A stretch of 64,000 bases of DNA from Wurfbainia villosa (Eukaryota > Streptophyta > Magnoliopsida > Zingiberales > Zingiberaceae): positions 28,599,255 to 28,663,254 of the forward strand of contig CM046008.1 of NCBI GenBank assembly GCA_025175895.1, written 5' to 3'. Position 1 is the stretch's first letter, and every line of letters begins with the position of its first letter. Positions 1 to 10,121 of this stretch are shown in pieces. The position numbers were made by a program, and so were the translations under genes. A model generated the notes under the pieces. The model made no database searches. It was given only the letters and a program-made list of their open reading frames with translations, and had not been told where the DNA came from.

Positions 1-1183
1 TGCACCCTAGATATATGTGAGATGATAGGATATGAGTTAAGTTCAAGGTGCATAGTTTTTGCATCTAGATGAACCAAAACTCATCTTATATGATTTGTGG
101 ATCATTGAAAAGCTTGTGTACAAGTCATGTACATTGAGCCCAAGGAATATAATCCAAAATAAGGTTTTGAAAACGTTTTAAAATCATTTTGAAAAATAAA
201 ACCTTGGTGAAGTCTATTTTTTGATAGCAATCACCATTGATAGAGTTGATACAAAATAGGGTCAAAACATTGAAAATCTCAATGGTTTTGAGTTTTGTAT
301 CAAACTCACTATTTTATGGGTAAAATATTTTTCAAATATTTTTCACCCATTGTATTGCTTATAAGTATTATACGTATGAAGTTTAACGATTTTTCAAAAT
401 ACGTATAATTACTTATATATTATCAAAGTTCATTTTCTGAATCTGAAAACTGCATTTTGCAGTTATCAGTCGACTGTCGACTTATGATGATCGATCGATG
501 AAAGCGATTCATTATACGTCAGTCAGTCGGTGATTTCGAGAAAACAACGTTTGTTTAGCCCAATTTCAGCTATGGTAAGGTCCCTAACCACTTCTAACCC
601 TAGGATATACTTTGGGAAGCATTATAAAGGGTGAAAATCCATTGGATATGGATTAGGAGAGGTGTTAGGAGAATGTATCAAAATTTAAGATATAAGAAAG
701 TTCATGTTTGAACTTTGAACCTTATTTTTGATGGATTAGAGTTCCTATTGGCTTAGGGACTTCCCAAGGACATTGTTGGTGCAATGATCAAGGGGGAGCA
801 AGCCTTTAGGGGGAGGTATCCATCATGGGATGATGGATGTGTTTTTCTTCTTGAAGGGGAGAAGTTATGGGAAAAATTGGGTATCTCAGAACCAATTTGG
901 AAATTGGGAGAGCATATAGGATTGCCTCTCTTGAGTGATATGAGACTTATCACTAGGAAAATGGTAGGCATCCTAGGTATTGTTGGACCAAGGGGAAGAT
1001 TATAAGATCTCATTGGGACATGAGACATTGACCTCCTTGGAGAGAACATTTTTTTTATGTTAGTCAAAAAGGGGGAGAAGTATTGGGAGAAAGTGAGATT
1101 ACCAATTTGGGAAATTTGTAAGGGAATTTGAGTTAGGGGCCTAACTCAAGGTTGGTTTTGTCAAACATCAAAAAGGGGGAGAT
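1..1183 (+). mobile_element. Copia element A, 3' internal non-coding tail
   Basis: No credible coding region is seen. The stretch leads directly into a polypurine tract and an LTR, so it is the region between pol and the 3' LTR of a Ty1/Copia element whose coding part lies left of the window. Purine-rich GGGGGAG words recur (near 789, 810, 1068 and 1174). Repeated polypurine tracts before the 3' LTR are a known trait of plant Sireviruses. The short open frame at 784-1005 has no recognisable domain and I do not call it a gene. Confidence 0.65.
1170..1183 (+). other. Polypurine tract of Copia element A
   Basis: A run of A and G directly before the TGTTGG start of the LTR. This is the expected primer position for plus-strand DNA synthesis in an LTR retrotransposon. 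The matching tract of element B (5439-5452) lies in the same place before its LTR. Confidence 0.75.
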
Positions 1184-1249
1184 TGTTGGTGCAATCGGCC
1201 CAGGTCACGATTGACCAGACTCGAGTTTTGACTCGAGTGATGTTTTGAT

Positions 1250-1345
1250 GTTTGACATAATATGTTTGACATAGTATGTTTGACATAGTATGTTTGACAA
1301 AGTGAGTTGACATTGATGTTTGACATTAATGTCTGTTGATGTTTT
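1250..1345 (+). repeat. Short tandem repeats (ATGTTTGACAT type) in LTR A
   Basis: The word ATGTTTGACATA and close variants recur five to six times with spacing near 17 bp. Confidence 0.6.
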
Positions 1346-1439
1346 GGGAAGATTATTTATACAATCAACCCAGGTTATGTTTAACCGGACTCGAGTTTGA
1401 CTCAAGGGAGACTTTGATAGTTGACTGGAGTTGACCATG

Positions 1440-1685
1440 TCATGGAAAGTCCAAGTCTTGAGTACTTGACATGTAAAGTCCAAGCATGGGTCTTGGCAAG
1501 GGAAAGTCCAACATGGGTTGGCAAGGGAAAGTCCAAGTTTGAGTCTTGGCATTTGAGAAGTCCAAGAGGTTTGACATTGGCGGCGTAAAGTCCAAGCGGG
1601 AGTCTTGGCAGCATAAGTCCAATAGTTGGCAGCGTAAAGTCCAAGTGGAGTCTTGGCGGCGTAAGTCCAATGTGCCTTGGTGGTA
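1440..1685 (+). repeat. Degenerate AAAGTCCAAG...CTTGGC tandem repeats in LTR A
   Basis: About eight imperfect units of 25 to 40 bp built on AAAGTCCAAG followed by GTCTTGGCA. Related words occur inverted at 7430-7800 and in LTR B at 5558-5800, so this is a shared LTR module of this Copia family. Confidence 0.65.
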
Positions 1686-1877
1686 TAGACACCGTTAGCA
1701 TGACAATAGCCGATGGAAGCACCTGGAGACTGGCGCGATGGATGAACAAGTCATGGATAACTTGGAGGGATCCGAGAGGTGTGAGGCTGATGGAGGTGGC
1801 TAGAAGGCTTAGGTCTAGGCTAAGGGTGGTCTAGCAAGTATGGGGACACCATACTTGGGTTAAAACCTCATGTTTGA

Positions 1878-2200
1878 GGTTGACAGTCGACTGACACTAT
1901 GGCCGGTTCAACTGTCGTGAGTCGACTAGAGCTCGACTGCAGTTCAAGGGCTGAAAATGCCTTGGTAGTCGACTGCTCGTTGAAGCAGTCAACTGATGGC
2001 AGTCGACTGTCATGGATTAGTCGCGAGCACAAAATGCTCCGTAGCCGACTGGGCAGTCGACTACGGGGCTGGCAGTCGACTGTCAATGTTGGCAGATGAC
2101 TGGTGAGAGTCTCGTTGGAACTTTTCCAGCGTGGATTGAGCAATTGTCTCACAGTAACAATGGCATCAGTCGACTGGTGACTTATGGCAGTCGATTGATC
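1878..2200. promoter_or_regulatory. Cluster of CAGTCGACTG palindromes in LTR A
   Basis: The 10-bp palindrome CAGTCGACTG and close variants occur about ten times within roughly 320 bp (near 1882, 1918, 1968, 1985, 1995, 2054, 2073, 2167 and 2188). Clusters of palindromic repeats in the LTR are reported for Sireviruses and are thought to be regulatory. The role here is inferred from position and repetition only. Confidence 0.5.
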
Positions 2201-2722
2201 GATGGAAATCCAGCTCGATGCAGGTTAAAAGGGAGTTGTTCATGGAGATTCCGACATTGGTTCTTTGGGAGCTTTCTTGGGGCGATTTGAAGGCGAATTG
2301 CAGGTGCATTTCAGGGCCCTTCAACCTCATCCAAGCAACCAACAAGTAAAGCGCTCAAACCCTAGTTTTGTAAAGTGTTCTTTACATTTCTTTGTATTTT
2401 GCTTGTATTTTCATGTATTACTTTTGTACTCATTGTACGAGGTTTCTCCACCTCCGGATTGTTCCGAGAATGAGTTATTTATGATTAGTGGTTGTGTGTG
2501 CACCACTAGAGCTCTTTAGAGCTCGATCCGTGGAGTAGGAACTGTTCGGTTCTGAACCACGTTATATTCTTGTGTTTGTGTTTGTCTTGTTCTTGTTATT
2601 GCTATTATCTATATTCCGCTGTGCATAACGAGTTTTGTAGAGATAAACACGAACGATTTCCATCATCGAACGAATCAACGCTATTCACCCCCCCCCCTCT
2701 AGCGTTCCAACGATCTCCTACA

Positions 2723-3786
2723 AAAATATTTGTAGAGAAAGGTTGTCCACGTTCCTTGTAGAGAAAGGGTTGAGAAGAGGTCAGATAGATCTCATACTAT
2801 TTCTGAAAAGAGATGGTGCAAAAATATTTGTGGCCCAGGTTTATATCGATGACATAATCTGTGGCTCAAATAATAAGGATTATCTGAACGAATTTATAGG
2901 ACACATAGAGAGTGAGTTTGAGATAAGTCTGGTGGGAGAGCTAACCTTCTTTCTTGGACTTGATATCAAATAAACAAAGGAGGGGATAAATGTCCATCAG
3001 TCTAGGTATGCCATGAATGTGCTAAAGAAATTTAACATGGAGAATTCAAAGGAGATATCTACTTCCATGGCACAAAATACAAATCTTGAAAGTGACGAAG
3101 GAGGAAAGTCTGTGGATCTGAAATATTATAGAAGTGTGATAGGTAGCCTACTTTATCTCACAGCAAGTCGACCTAATATTTTATATGTTGTGGGTATGTG
3201 TGCTAGATATCAGTCATGTGCCAAAGAGTCTCATTTAAGTGTTGTGAAAAGAATACTGAGATATCTTAAAGGCACTATTAAGGTTGGCTTGTGGTACCCT
3301 CGCAGTGAATCATTTGATTTAGTTGGTTATACTAACTCTAACTATGCTGGATGCAAATTAGATAGGAAGAGTACGAGTAGGGGATGTCAATTCCTAGGTT
3401 CTTCACTAATGAGTTGGTCGAGTTGGAAGCAACATTATGTTTCTCTCTCCACAATCGAGGCTGAATATATAGCCATGGGAGAAAGTGTATCACAGTTGTT
3501 GTGGATGACTCACACGTTGGAGGACTATGAGTTGTCATACAGAAAAGTACAAGTGCTTTGTGATGATATGAGCACTACTAATTTGACAAAGGATCCAGTC
3601 CACCATTCTAAGACGAAGCACATTGAAATGAGACATCACTTCATTAGAGACCATGTAGCTAGGGGAGATGTTGTACTCAATTATGTTGAGTCAAAATCTA
3701 ACCTAGCTGACATCTTCACTAAACCACTCCCTGATAAGGAATTTAGTCATTTGAGAAGGGAATTAGGGATGTGTGTTACTGAGTGA
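2723..3786 (+). pseudogene. Copia element B: end of reverse transcriptase plus RNase H, broken
   Basis: Translation gives the end of a Ty1/Copia polyprotein. It begins near ERLSTFLVEKG (about 2737-2770), carries the RT catalytic motif YIDDII (about 2842-2859) and FFLGLDIK, then runs from 3013 through SRPNILYVVG, KSTSRG, the LSTIEAEYIA block, KTKHIEMRHHFIRDH and ADIFTKPLP to a stop at 3784. An in-frame TAA at 2971-2973 cuts RT from RNase H; the surrounding frame is unbroken, so a single CAA-to-TAA change is likely. The RNase H segment reads YTNSNYAG where the family has acidic residues (SDSD type), so a catalytic Asp appears lost. Everything upstream of about 2723 is missing because element A was inserted here. 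Confidence 0.9.
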
Positions 3787-4599
3787 GTAATAAACCTTTC
3801 CATGATCATAAGGATGAACTCATCATAACAAGAAGAAATGGGAAAATCTAGATACCTTGGGTAACATCTCACACAAACTATAGGTTTAACAAAAACTGCT
3901 TTTGTATTGCTAGTTGGTGGGGTGAGATGTTTAGGTATAACCAATTTATCCAAAATGCTTATTGCATCCCTTGGGTAAGGAGGTTGTCGAGACAGTGATC
4001 ATTAATTTGACCAATTATGGGGAAGACCAATGCATAATTTATGTGTATTTGGTCCAAAGATCATAATTGAACATTCCAACCAAGTAAAATTGGTTGAATC
4101 CCTTAAGATAATTATAGACCTAAGGATAATCTCTTAGCATGATTTAGAAATATGTTCTTTTAACCATGGTGAATTCTATCTAGTGATAGGAATCATTATT
4201 GATGATGTTGATACAAGTAGGTTAAAACACCAGAGTTTCTTAATAGAAACTTATTTTTTTCTTTTCAGAAATTTGAAAGTTGTATCAATCTAGAGAAATC
4301 TTAGGTATTTTAGGTTACACATATTTTTCTCCGTGAGAATATGATGTACAAATTGTATACGAAAAACCTCAAGATTTATTGAATTTTCTAAAATTAAATA
4401 TGGGTTTATGAACTTTGGTCTGTAAAATTGCACAGATTCATTTAGCAATGCACAGTTGAGTTTGCGCCTCGATTGGGCTCTGTTTGAGACCGAACAGATT
4501 TGAGTTGTCCTTGACTAGGAGCTCAACTAAGCTATTAGTCGAGGCGCAACTTCGACTGATACGAAAACCTAGTGAACAAAATTGAGTGAGAGTCGACTA

Positions 4600-4800
4600 G
4601 GGTCTCGACTGATACCCTTACTGGCCTTGTTGCGTAGCTCACAGAATCAAGTAGAACTCGACCAGTGGCTCGACTGTTCGTGTCGCAATCTCACATAATT
4701 GAGTAGAACTCGACCAACGGCTTGACTGTTCGTGTCGTAATCTCACAGAATCGAGTGGACCTCGACTGGGGACTCGACTAAGCATAATTTCAAACTCCAG
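4600..4800 (+). repeat. Three tandem units of about 58 bp in the tail of element B
   Basis: Units contain GAGTAGAACTCGACCA, then CTCGACTGTTCGTGTCG, then AATCTCACAGAAT. Three imperfect copies follow one another. Confidence 0.6.
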
Positions 4801-5438
4801 AAGCATGTAGACCTTAACCAGAAGCTCGACTGGAGTTATCTGTCGATTTCACCATGTCTGTTTTGATCATTTTAGGTTGGTTTACCACTTCTAACCAATA
4901 GAATGCTTGAAAAAAAGTTTAACACGGGTAAACTTACAGTAAAAATAAATAGGAAAGGGAGGTGATTTCGAAACTTAAATTGGAAACTAAAAATAAAGAT
5001 ATAAGTGTGAGGGAAGATAACATTGAGGGGAGGAGTTTTGGTGTGTAAATATTTATAACCTTATCTGATTTACCATGATCTGACCAATATCTTTGATTTA
5101 CGATGATCTAATCTAATTTCTTTGATGTACTATGATCTGATCTATATTTAATTTACTATGATCTGACCTAATATCAATCAGTGTCAGTGACCTAATGAAC
5201 TGATCTAATATCTTTGATTTCAAAATCCTTTTCGGTGTTTGCCAAAGGGGGAGGAGAAAATGTTTATAGTTTAGGTTAATATCTGACTTATCTATTGCAT
5301 CTGATTTAACTAATGATTTGATCCATGATCTATATCTGATTTAACTATTTTACTGATCTGTGATAAATCAAGTGAGTAGAGTGACCTTGATTTCACTAAC
5401 CCGTGAGTGACCTAAACTTAAATGGGTTATCAAACATC

Positions 5439-5452
5439 AAAAAGGGAGAAAA
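5439..5452 (+). other. Polypurine tract of Copia element B
   Basis: The tract AAAAAGGGAGAAAA ends directly before TGTTGGAG, the start of the LTR. Confidence 0.7.
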
Positions 5453-5557
5453 TGTTGGAGTTGATTGCTCCAAGTTATGTTATGGTGTTTGACAAAGGTT
5501 TAAGTAGTGTGAGAAATTCAAGGGTGAACCTTGGTGAAAATACCAAGAAGAGTAATC

Positions 5558-5800
5558 CCTTGGCAGTTAGAAAATTCTTTGCGGGAGTGGCAAGGTGAAA
5601 AGTCCAAGAAGGGTAATTCCTTGGCAGTTGAAAATTTCCTTGCGGAAGTGGCAAGGTGAAAAGTCTAAGAAGGGTAATTCCTTAGCAGTTGAAAAATTCT
5701 TTGTGGGAGTGGCAAGGTAAAAAAGTCCAAGAAGGGTAATTTGTTGGCAGTTGGAAAATTCCTTGCGAGAGTGGCAAGGTGAAAAGTCCAAGAATGGTTG
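5558..5800 (+). repeat. Four tandem units of about 61 bp in LTR B
   Basis: Each unit has CTTGGCAGTT, AAAATTC, then GGGAGTGGCAAGGTGAAAAG and TCCAAGAAGGGTAATT. Four imperfect copies start near 5558, 5620, 5681 and 5742. Confidence 0.8.
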
Positions 5801-5989
5801 ATGATCGGAGTCTTGGCAAGTAAAGTGTCTCTGAGTAGAGTCTTTACTAGGCGTGTTTCAGTCTTAGAGTTGATTGAGCCAGTGGGTCTTAAGGACAATA
5901 ATGAGTTGACACCTCAACTGTTGTCCTTACTGCACTTATCAGGCATAGAGAGTTAACGTCGGCCAGAAAACTCATCTTCTGCACGATGA

Positions 5990-6327
5990 GTCGCAGTCGA
6001 GGCGGCATCTTGACTGATCCTGTGAAGAAGCGAGCAGAAGCAAGTCGAGCTCGACTAGCATCTCGACTGCTAAAGTACGAGTCGGAGTCGAGGTAGCACC
6101 TCAACTAATCCTATGCAGAAGCGAGCCGAGCCTGACTGGCGCCTCGACTGCTACAGGACGAGTTAGCAATTCTGACAGAATCTTATCTGTTTTGACTTGT
6201 GGAGTTGAGGCAGTGCCTTGACTAATCATGTGCAGAAGTGAGCAAAAGTGAGTCGAGCTCGACTGGCACCTCGACTGTTATAGGACGAGTTAGCGTTTTT
6301 AATAAAATCTTATCTGTTCTGACTTGT
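5990..6327 (+). repeat. Three imperfect tandem units (about 85-120 bp) in LTR B
   Basis: Units contain GAGTCGAGG, then CAGAAGCGAGC, then CTCGACTGCTA and ACGAGTTAGC. The second and third also carry AATCTTATCTGTT and GACTTGTG. The CTCGACTG words resemble the palindromes of LTR A. Confidence 0.65.
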
Positions 6328-6922
6328 GTGATCTTATCTGATCGTTTGACCAAATCTTATGGATAGAGAGCTCATCCACAGGTTTTGAATTGGCAAACAA
6401 AAAGAGGCTCTTGCGGACGAAAGAAAAAAAAAAAAAAGGCGAACGAAAAAAAAAATGTAGGAAAAAGGGAAGGCGCTGCATCGAGTTTTTGTTGTTCCTT
6501 TCTCAACCTGAACGTTGGCATCTGAAAACTCTGTTGTTCTGATTGTGCTCATGATCGTCTCAATTGATTGACTGTAAAGTGTTTTTCCTTGGTTATTATT
6601 TTCCTTCTATTCAGATTCTTATACTTAATTCATATCTTCAGAATCTGTAAACTGTAAGTGGTTTAAGAGGTTTCTCCACTTTTGAAGTATTCTTCAAAAA
6701 GGAGAAAAGATATAGGTAGGCCTTGGACTAGCAGCTCTAGGAGAGAGTTGTGAACCAAATAAAAATCGGGTGTGTCATTTGTGTTATTTTTCTTTGTGCT
6801 CTGTTCAAATGTTGGGTGTGTTGTCGTGTTAGTATTTCCGCTGCATTAAGTCAATTATTTTAAAAAAAAACACTATTCTCCCCCCCCTCCCCCCTCCTCT
6901 AGCGTAGTCACCAGTCCTATCA

Positions 6923-7109
6923 AATACAATAACCATAAATTTTGCCTTTATTATGAAATATAATTTTTCCTTACCAATCATCTCATAATTGATTGATATT
7001 GAAGGCTAATACTAACACTGCTCTCCAATAGCAATCGACTGTCAAGCTCTATGATTATTTCCTGAGTCGCATAGTGTCAAACACCCAATCTTAAATCCAA
7101 GCCCTACAG
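6923..7109. other. Unassigned AT-rich junction sequence
   Basis: No gene is seen. It follows the end of LTR B and precedes an inverted LTR fragment. From about 7021 it may already belong to that fragment, because CAATCGACTGTCAAG near 7032 resembles the palindrome cluster of LTR A in reverse. Confidence 0.4.
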
Positions 7110-7952
7110 CGGGAGTAGGCCACACTGGACCAGTCGCTCACTCTTTGCCTAGACCTAAGTCTTCAAGACACCCATCAGCCTCACACCCTCATAGTCCATC
7201 CGAGTCATCCACCTTCACCCTTCGCGCTAGCCTTTAAATGCTTCCATCGACTTAGTCATGCTACTGAGTACCCTTAGCCTATACCTAAGTTTTCAAGCCA
7301 CTTCTATCAGTCTCATGCCTCTAGGATCCATCCGAGTCATCCACAACTCATTCACCCTTGCGCTAGCCTTCAAGTGCTTCTGTTGGCTTCGTCATGCTGA
7401 TGGGTCTACCTTTGCCAAGAGTTCGCAACTTCGGGACTTCTCCATTGCCAAGAGGTCATGCCTCCGGGACTTCCATTGTCAAGGCTCCATCATTGGGCTT
7501 TCCCTTTGCCAAGTATTCATACCTGGACTTTCCTCATTGCCTAACATCCAATCAACCATGACCTACTAGGACTTCTACTGTCAAGCTCGATCTCCCTGAT
7601 TAGTCGGGTCTTCCCTTGCCTAGTCATCCGGTCACTCTTGAACTACCAGGACTTCACTCCCCTCGTGTTAGGTGTCTGATCAACCTTAACTGACCTGCAC
7701 TTCCCTTGCCAACTTTCGGTTGGACTTTCCAACACCAAATGTCAGGTCACCCTTGACCGACTAGGATTTTTCTCTTGTCATCTCATAGTTGGACTTTCCA
7801 TACTCAACTTCCATATGACTATGGATGTCTCATATAATTCCATAGTATATTATTCTCCATACTCAAATCTCATTGTCAAACATCAAAAGCCTACTCGAGT
7901 CTCATTCAAGTCTGGTCAATCGTGACCTGAGTCGATTGCACCAATATTCACT
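7110..7952 (-). mobile_element. Inverted LTR fragment of the element A family
   Basis: Read on the minus strand from 7952 it begins TTGGTGCAATCGACTCAGG and continues with GTCACGATTGACCAGAC, matching the first bases of LTR A (1186-1225). It then carries the same AAGTCCAA/CTTGGCA repeats and the block matching 1684-1830 of LTR A, such as CCTTAGCCTA...ACCTAAG at 7269-7290. It is therefore the first half of a family A LTR in reverse orientation. It abuts the plus-strand end of an LTR at 7953. Confidence 0.7.
7144..7400 (-). repeat. Tandem duplication of about 125 bp inside the inverted LTR
   Basis: The block starting GCCTAGACCTAAG (7147) and the block starting GCCTATACCTAAG (7273) both continue with CATCAGCCTCA- or TATCAGTCTCA-type sequence, CATCCGAGTCATCCAC, TTCACCCTT and GCTTCGTCATGCT or GACTTAGTCATGCT. 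LTR A has one copy of this block, so it was duplicated here. Confidence 0.65.
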
Positions 7953-7987
7953 CCCCCTCCCTCTAGCACACCAAATGATCCTCGACA
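7953..7987 (+). mobile_element. Plus-strand 3' end of the 5' LTR of Copia element C
   Basis: The sequence CACTCCCCCTCCCTCTAGC and a CTCGACA end repeat the way LTRs A and B terminate. The primer binding site follows after AG. Confidence 0.6.
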
Positions 7988-7989
7988 AG

Positions 7990-8001
7990 TGGTATCAGAG
8001 C
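7990..8001 (+). other. Primer binding site of Copia element C (tRNA-Met type)
   Basis: TGGTATCAGAGC lies two bases after the LTR end and matches the 3' end of initiator tRNA-Met, the usual primer for plant Copia and chromoviral elements. The gag start follows at 8061. Confidence 0.85.
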
Positions 8002-8060
8002 GAGGATATTCTTCAAAGACTAACCTCCGCGAGAGCAAGTACTAGAGGAGTAGAAGAGAA

Positions 8061-8910
8061 ATGGAGCTACCCAACGATGGACTATGCTATAACATCCTAG
8101 TTCCACCCGTCTTCGACCGCAAGGATTTCGGATATTGGAAAGGTAGAATGAAGTATTTTTTTATGTGTGATATAGAAAATTGGATTGTATTAATGCAAGG
8201 TTTCAAAGCGCTCATGGATAAGAAGGGGAGAATTCTCAAGAAGAATAAATAGATCGAGGAACAAATCCAAAAAATTCGAAAGAAATGACAAAGTAACCAA
8301 ATTTCTAATTAATTTGGTACCTAACGATATCTTGTCTAAGACAGATAATTTTAAAGATGTCAATTCAAGGAGCTATAAAGCAAATTAGTAAAGTTTCATG
8401 AGAAACCCTTACCGACACAAGTAGAGGAGGAGTCTAAGGAAAATGCTTATCGGCTCAAGAGCATGTAGGCTTAAAGGTTGAAAGATGCTCAACTTCCGAA
8501 TAAGAGGCAGAAGAGTTCGAGAAAGTCTTCACATCTAGGATTGAGGGAGAGGTTACAGCTTCAACACCGGAATAAGAAGAGGCACCTTCTACATCTAGGA
8601 GAAATGAAAAACAAGCTCAAGAGTCCCCTACTACCATCTAAGAAGGTAATTCAAAGCATAGGTATTATAAATAAAAATCACATAACATACTTTGAGTGTA
8701 GGGAAGTAGGACATTATAAGAATAAATATCCAAGAAAAAAAGCTAAAGTGACACCCAAGGTGAAGGAGAAGATCAAAGAAGTCGGAGTCTCGATATGCAA
8801 AAGTAAGGAGCACATAGTATGCTTTCGGTGCAACCAACACAGGCACTACCAAAGTTAATGTCTGAGGAAGAGTCACTTTAAGGACAAAGAAGAAGCTTCA
8901 TATGTAAGGG
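8061..8910 (+). pseudogene. Copia element C gag, broken
   Basis: The first 63 codons (8061-8252) read MELPNDG, VPPVFDRKDFGYWKGRMKYF and NWIVLMQGFK, the N-terminal pattern of plant Copia gag. A stop at 8250 and frameshifts follow. A second open piece (8478-8858) holds two zinc-knuckle remnants. In the first (about 8690-8735) two zinc-binding Cys positions read Tyr. In the second, CFRCNQHRHYQS, a stop codon (8856-8858) falls inside the C-X2-C-X4-H-X4-C spacing. No protease, integrase or RT follows, so the element is cut off before the H1 gene. Confidence 0.8.
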
Positions 8911-10044
8911 GAGCTAAGACAAATCATAAAATATATTTTAATAATATTTTTTCTTTATATAATGATAAGAAACATGCTAGTAGTATATCAAATTTTAATG
9001 CATTTGTAATTTATCATAAGAAGCATCCTAATAATAAATATTTTTATTTAGGGACAAAATTTTATGAATTTAGAACCAATGATAATTTTGGATCAATTAC
9101 CCTCAAAATTACACTACATAAGGAAACCATTAGAAATGAAAAAAAATTGGATAAGTTAAAGATGAAAAATCAAAAATCAAAATGGATAAGTTAAGATGAA
9201 AAATCAACGAATTAAATTAAAGAGTATAATTGTCAAAATTTTAAATGTAGGAGGCAAGAATCATTCAAGTAAAAAAAAAAAAAAAAAAATTGGATTACAA
9301 GCTTAAATCCAAAAAAATCAAACCCTTTTACCATAGTTATGAAACTAATTTAGATCTAGGAGTAGTAAAGTCAAAATCATCCCTCAAATTAATCATGATA
9401 AAAATCAAATTACTAAAACTTCAAAAAAATCTAAAAAAATCACTAAAAAAATTTTAAGAGAAGATATCTCTAAGGTTAATTTTAAAGAGATCCCAATAAC
9501 CAAAATTTCCAAAACTAAAAGAGCCATCAAAAGATACTAAAAATAAGTACCTTAGCAATCCAAAAAGCTCCTATAAAGAAATTTAAAAAGTAAATCTTAA
9601 ATGGATAAATAATTAACTTGATTCATAGAATTGACATTTTAAAATATTTTTTAGATAACATAATACCTTAGAAATAAAATAAGAATTACAATCCTAAAAA
9701 AAAAATTAAAATGTATCAATAGAAATTAAAACATTTAAAAATTAATCATAATTAACGTAATTAAATTAAAATTAAAAAATATCATTTTAAATTTTTGACA
9801 CAGAAATTAATTCATTATCTGTAGTCTTCACTGATTAATCAAAAACGATTCCTCATTCCTGGTGAACAAAATCCATCCTCTCTGAATACCGCCGACGTAG
9901 ATACCCGAATTGATACTACTAACGACGCAGATACCAAAAAAAGGCAAATCAGACTGCTTTGCACACAGTAAGCGGACGGCTAAACTCTCTTTCTAATTAA
10001 CGCGATACAACGAACCTTCGATATCATTATCGTACCCTTGACAA
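8911..10044. other. AT-rich sequence between Copia C and histone H1
   Basis: The first part (to about 9200) may be further decayed gag, since short stretches on the plus strand stay lysine- and asparagine-rich. From about 9200 to 9800 it is A-rich without open frames. 9800-10121 would include the 3' untranslated region and downstream flank of the H1 gene, but I see no clear polyadenylation signal. Confidence 0.4.
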
Positions 10045-10121
10045 TTGCCCATATTTACATCGAACTGCTACTTCGACGAAGAAATTAACAAAAGAAAACG
10101 AAAACGACTAAAATCATCGGC

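Larger units (their letters stand above)
1184..2722 (+). mobile_element. 3' LTR of Copia element A (Sirevirus-like)
   Basis: This 1539 bp LTR starts TGTTGGTGCAATC and ends CTCCTACA, the TG...CA ends expected of an LTR. It follows a polypurine tract and ends after a C-rich tract (2684-2698) and the word CTCTAGCG, an ending also seen in the LTR of element B. To the right the sequence changes abruptly to the Copia RT coding region of element B, so A was inserted into B. The left target duplication cannot be seen because the 5' end of A is outside the window. Inside are degenerate AAGTCCAAG repeats and a cluster of palindromes, annotated separately. Confidence 0.75.
3787..5452 (+). mobile_element. 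Copia element B, 3' internal non-coding tail
   Basis: This stretch lies between the RNase H stop and the 3' LTR and has no coding region. It contains GTCGACT/CTCGACTG-rich sequence at 4440-4860 and purine-rich tracts near 5241 and 5439. A long tail of this kind with several purine tracts fits a Sirevirus-like element and matches the tail of element A. Confidence 0.65.
5453..6922 (+). mobile_element. 3' LTR of Copia element B
   Basis: This 1470 bp LTR starts TGTTGGAGTTGATTG after the polypurine tract and ends CCTATCA after a C-rich tract (6882-6897) and CTCTAGCG, the same plan as LTR A. It holds two internal tandem arrays. The 5' LTR of B lies outside the window, so its target duplication cannot be tested. 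The short open frames inside are repeat-derived and not believed to be genes. Confidence 0.7.
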
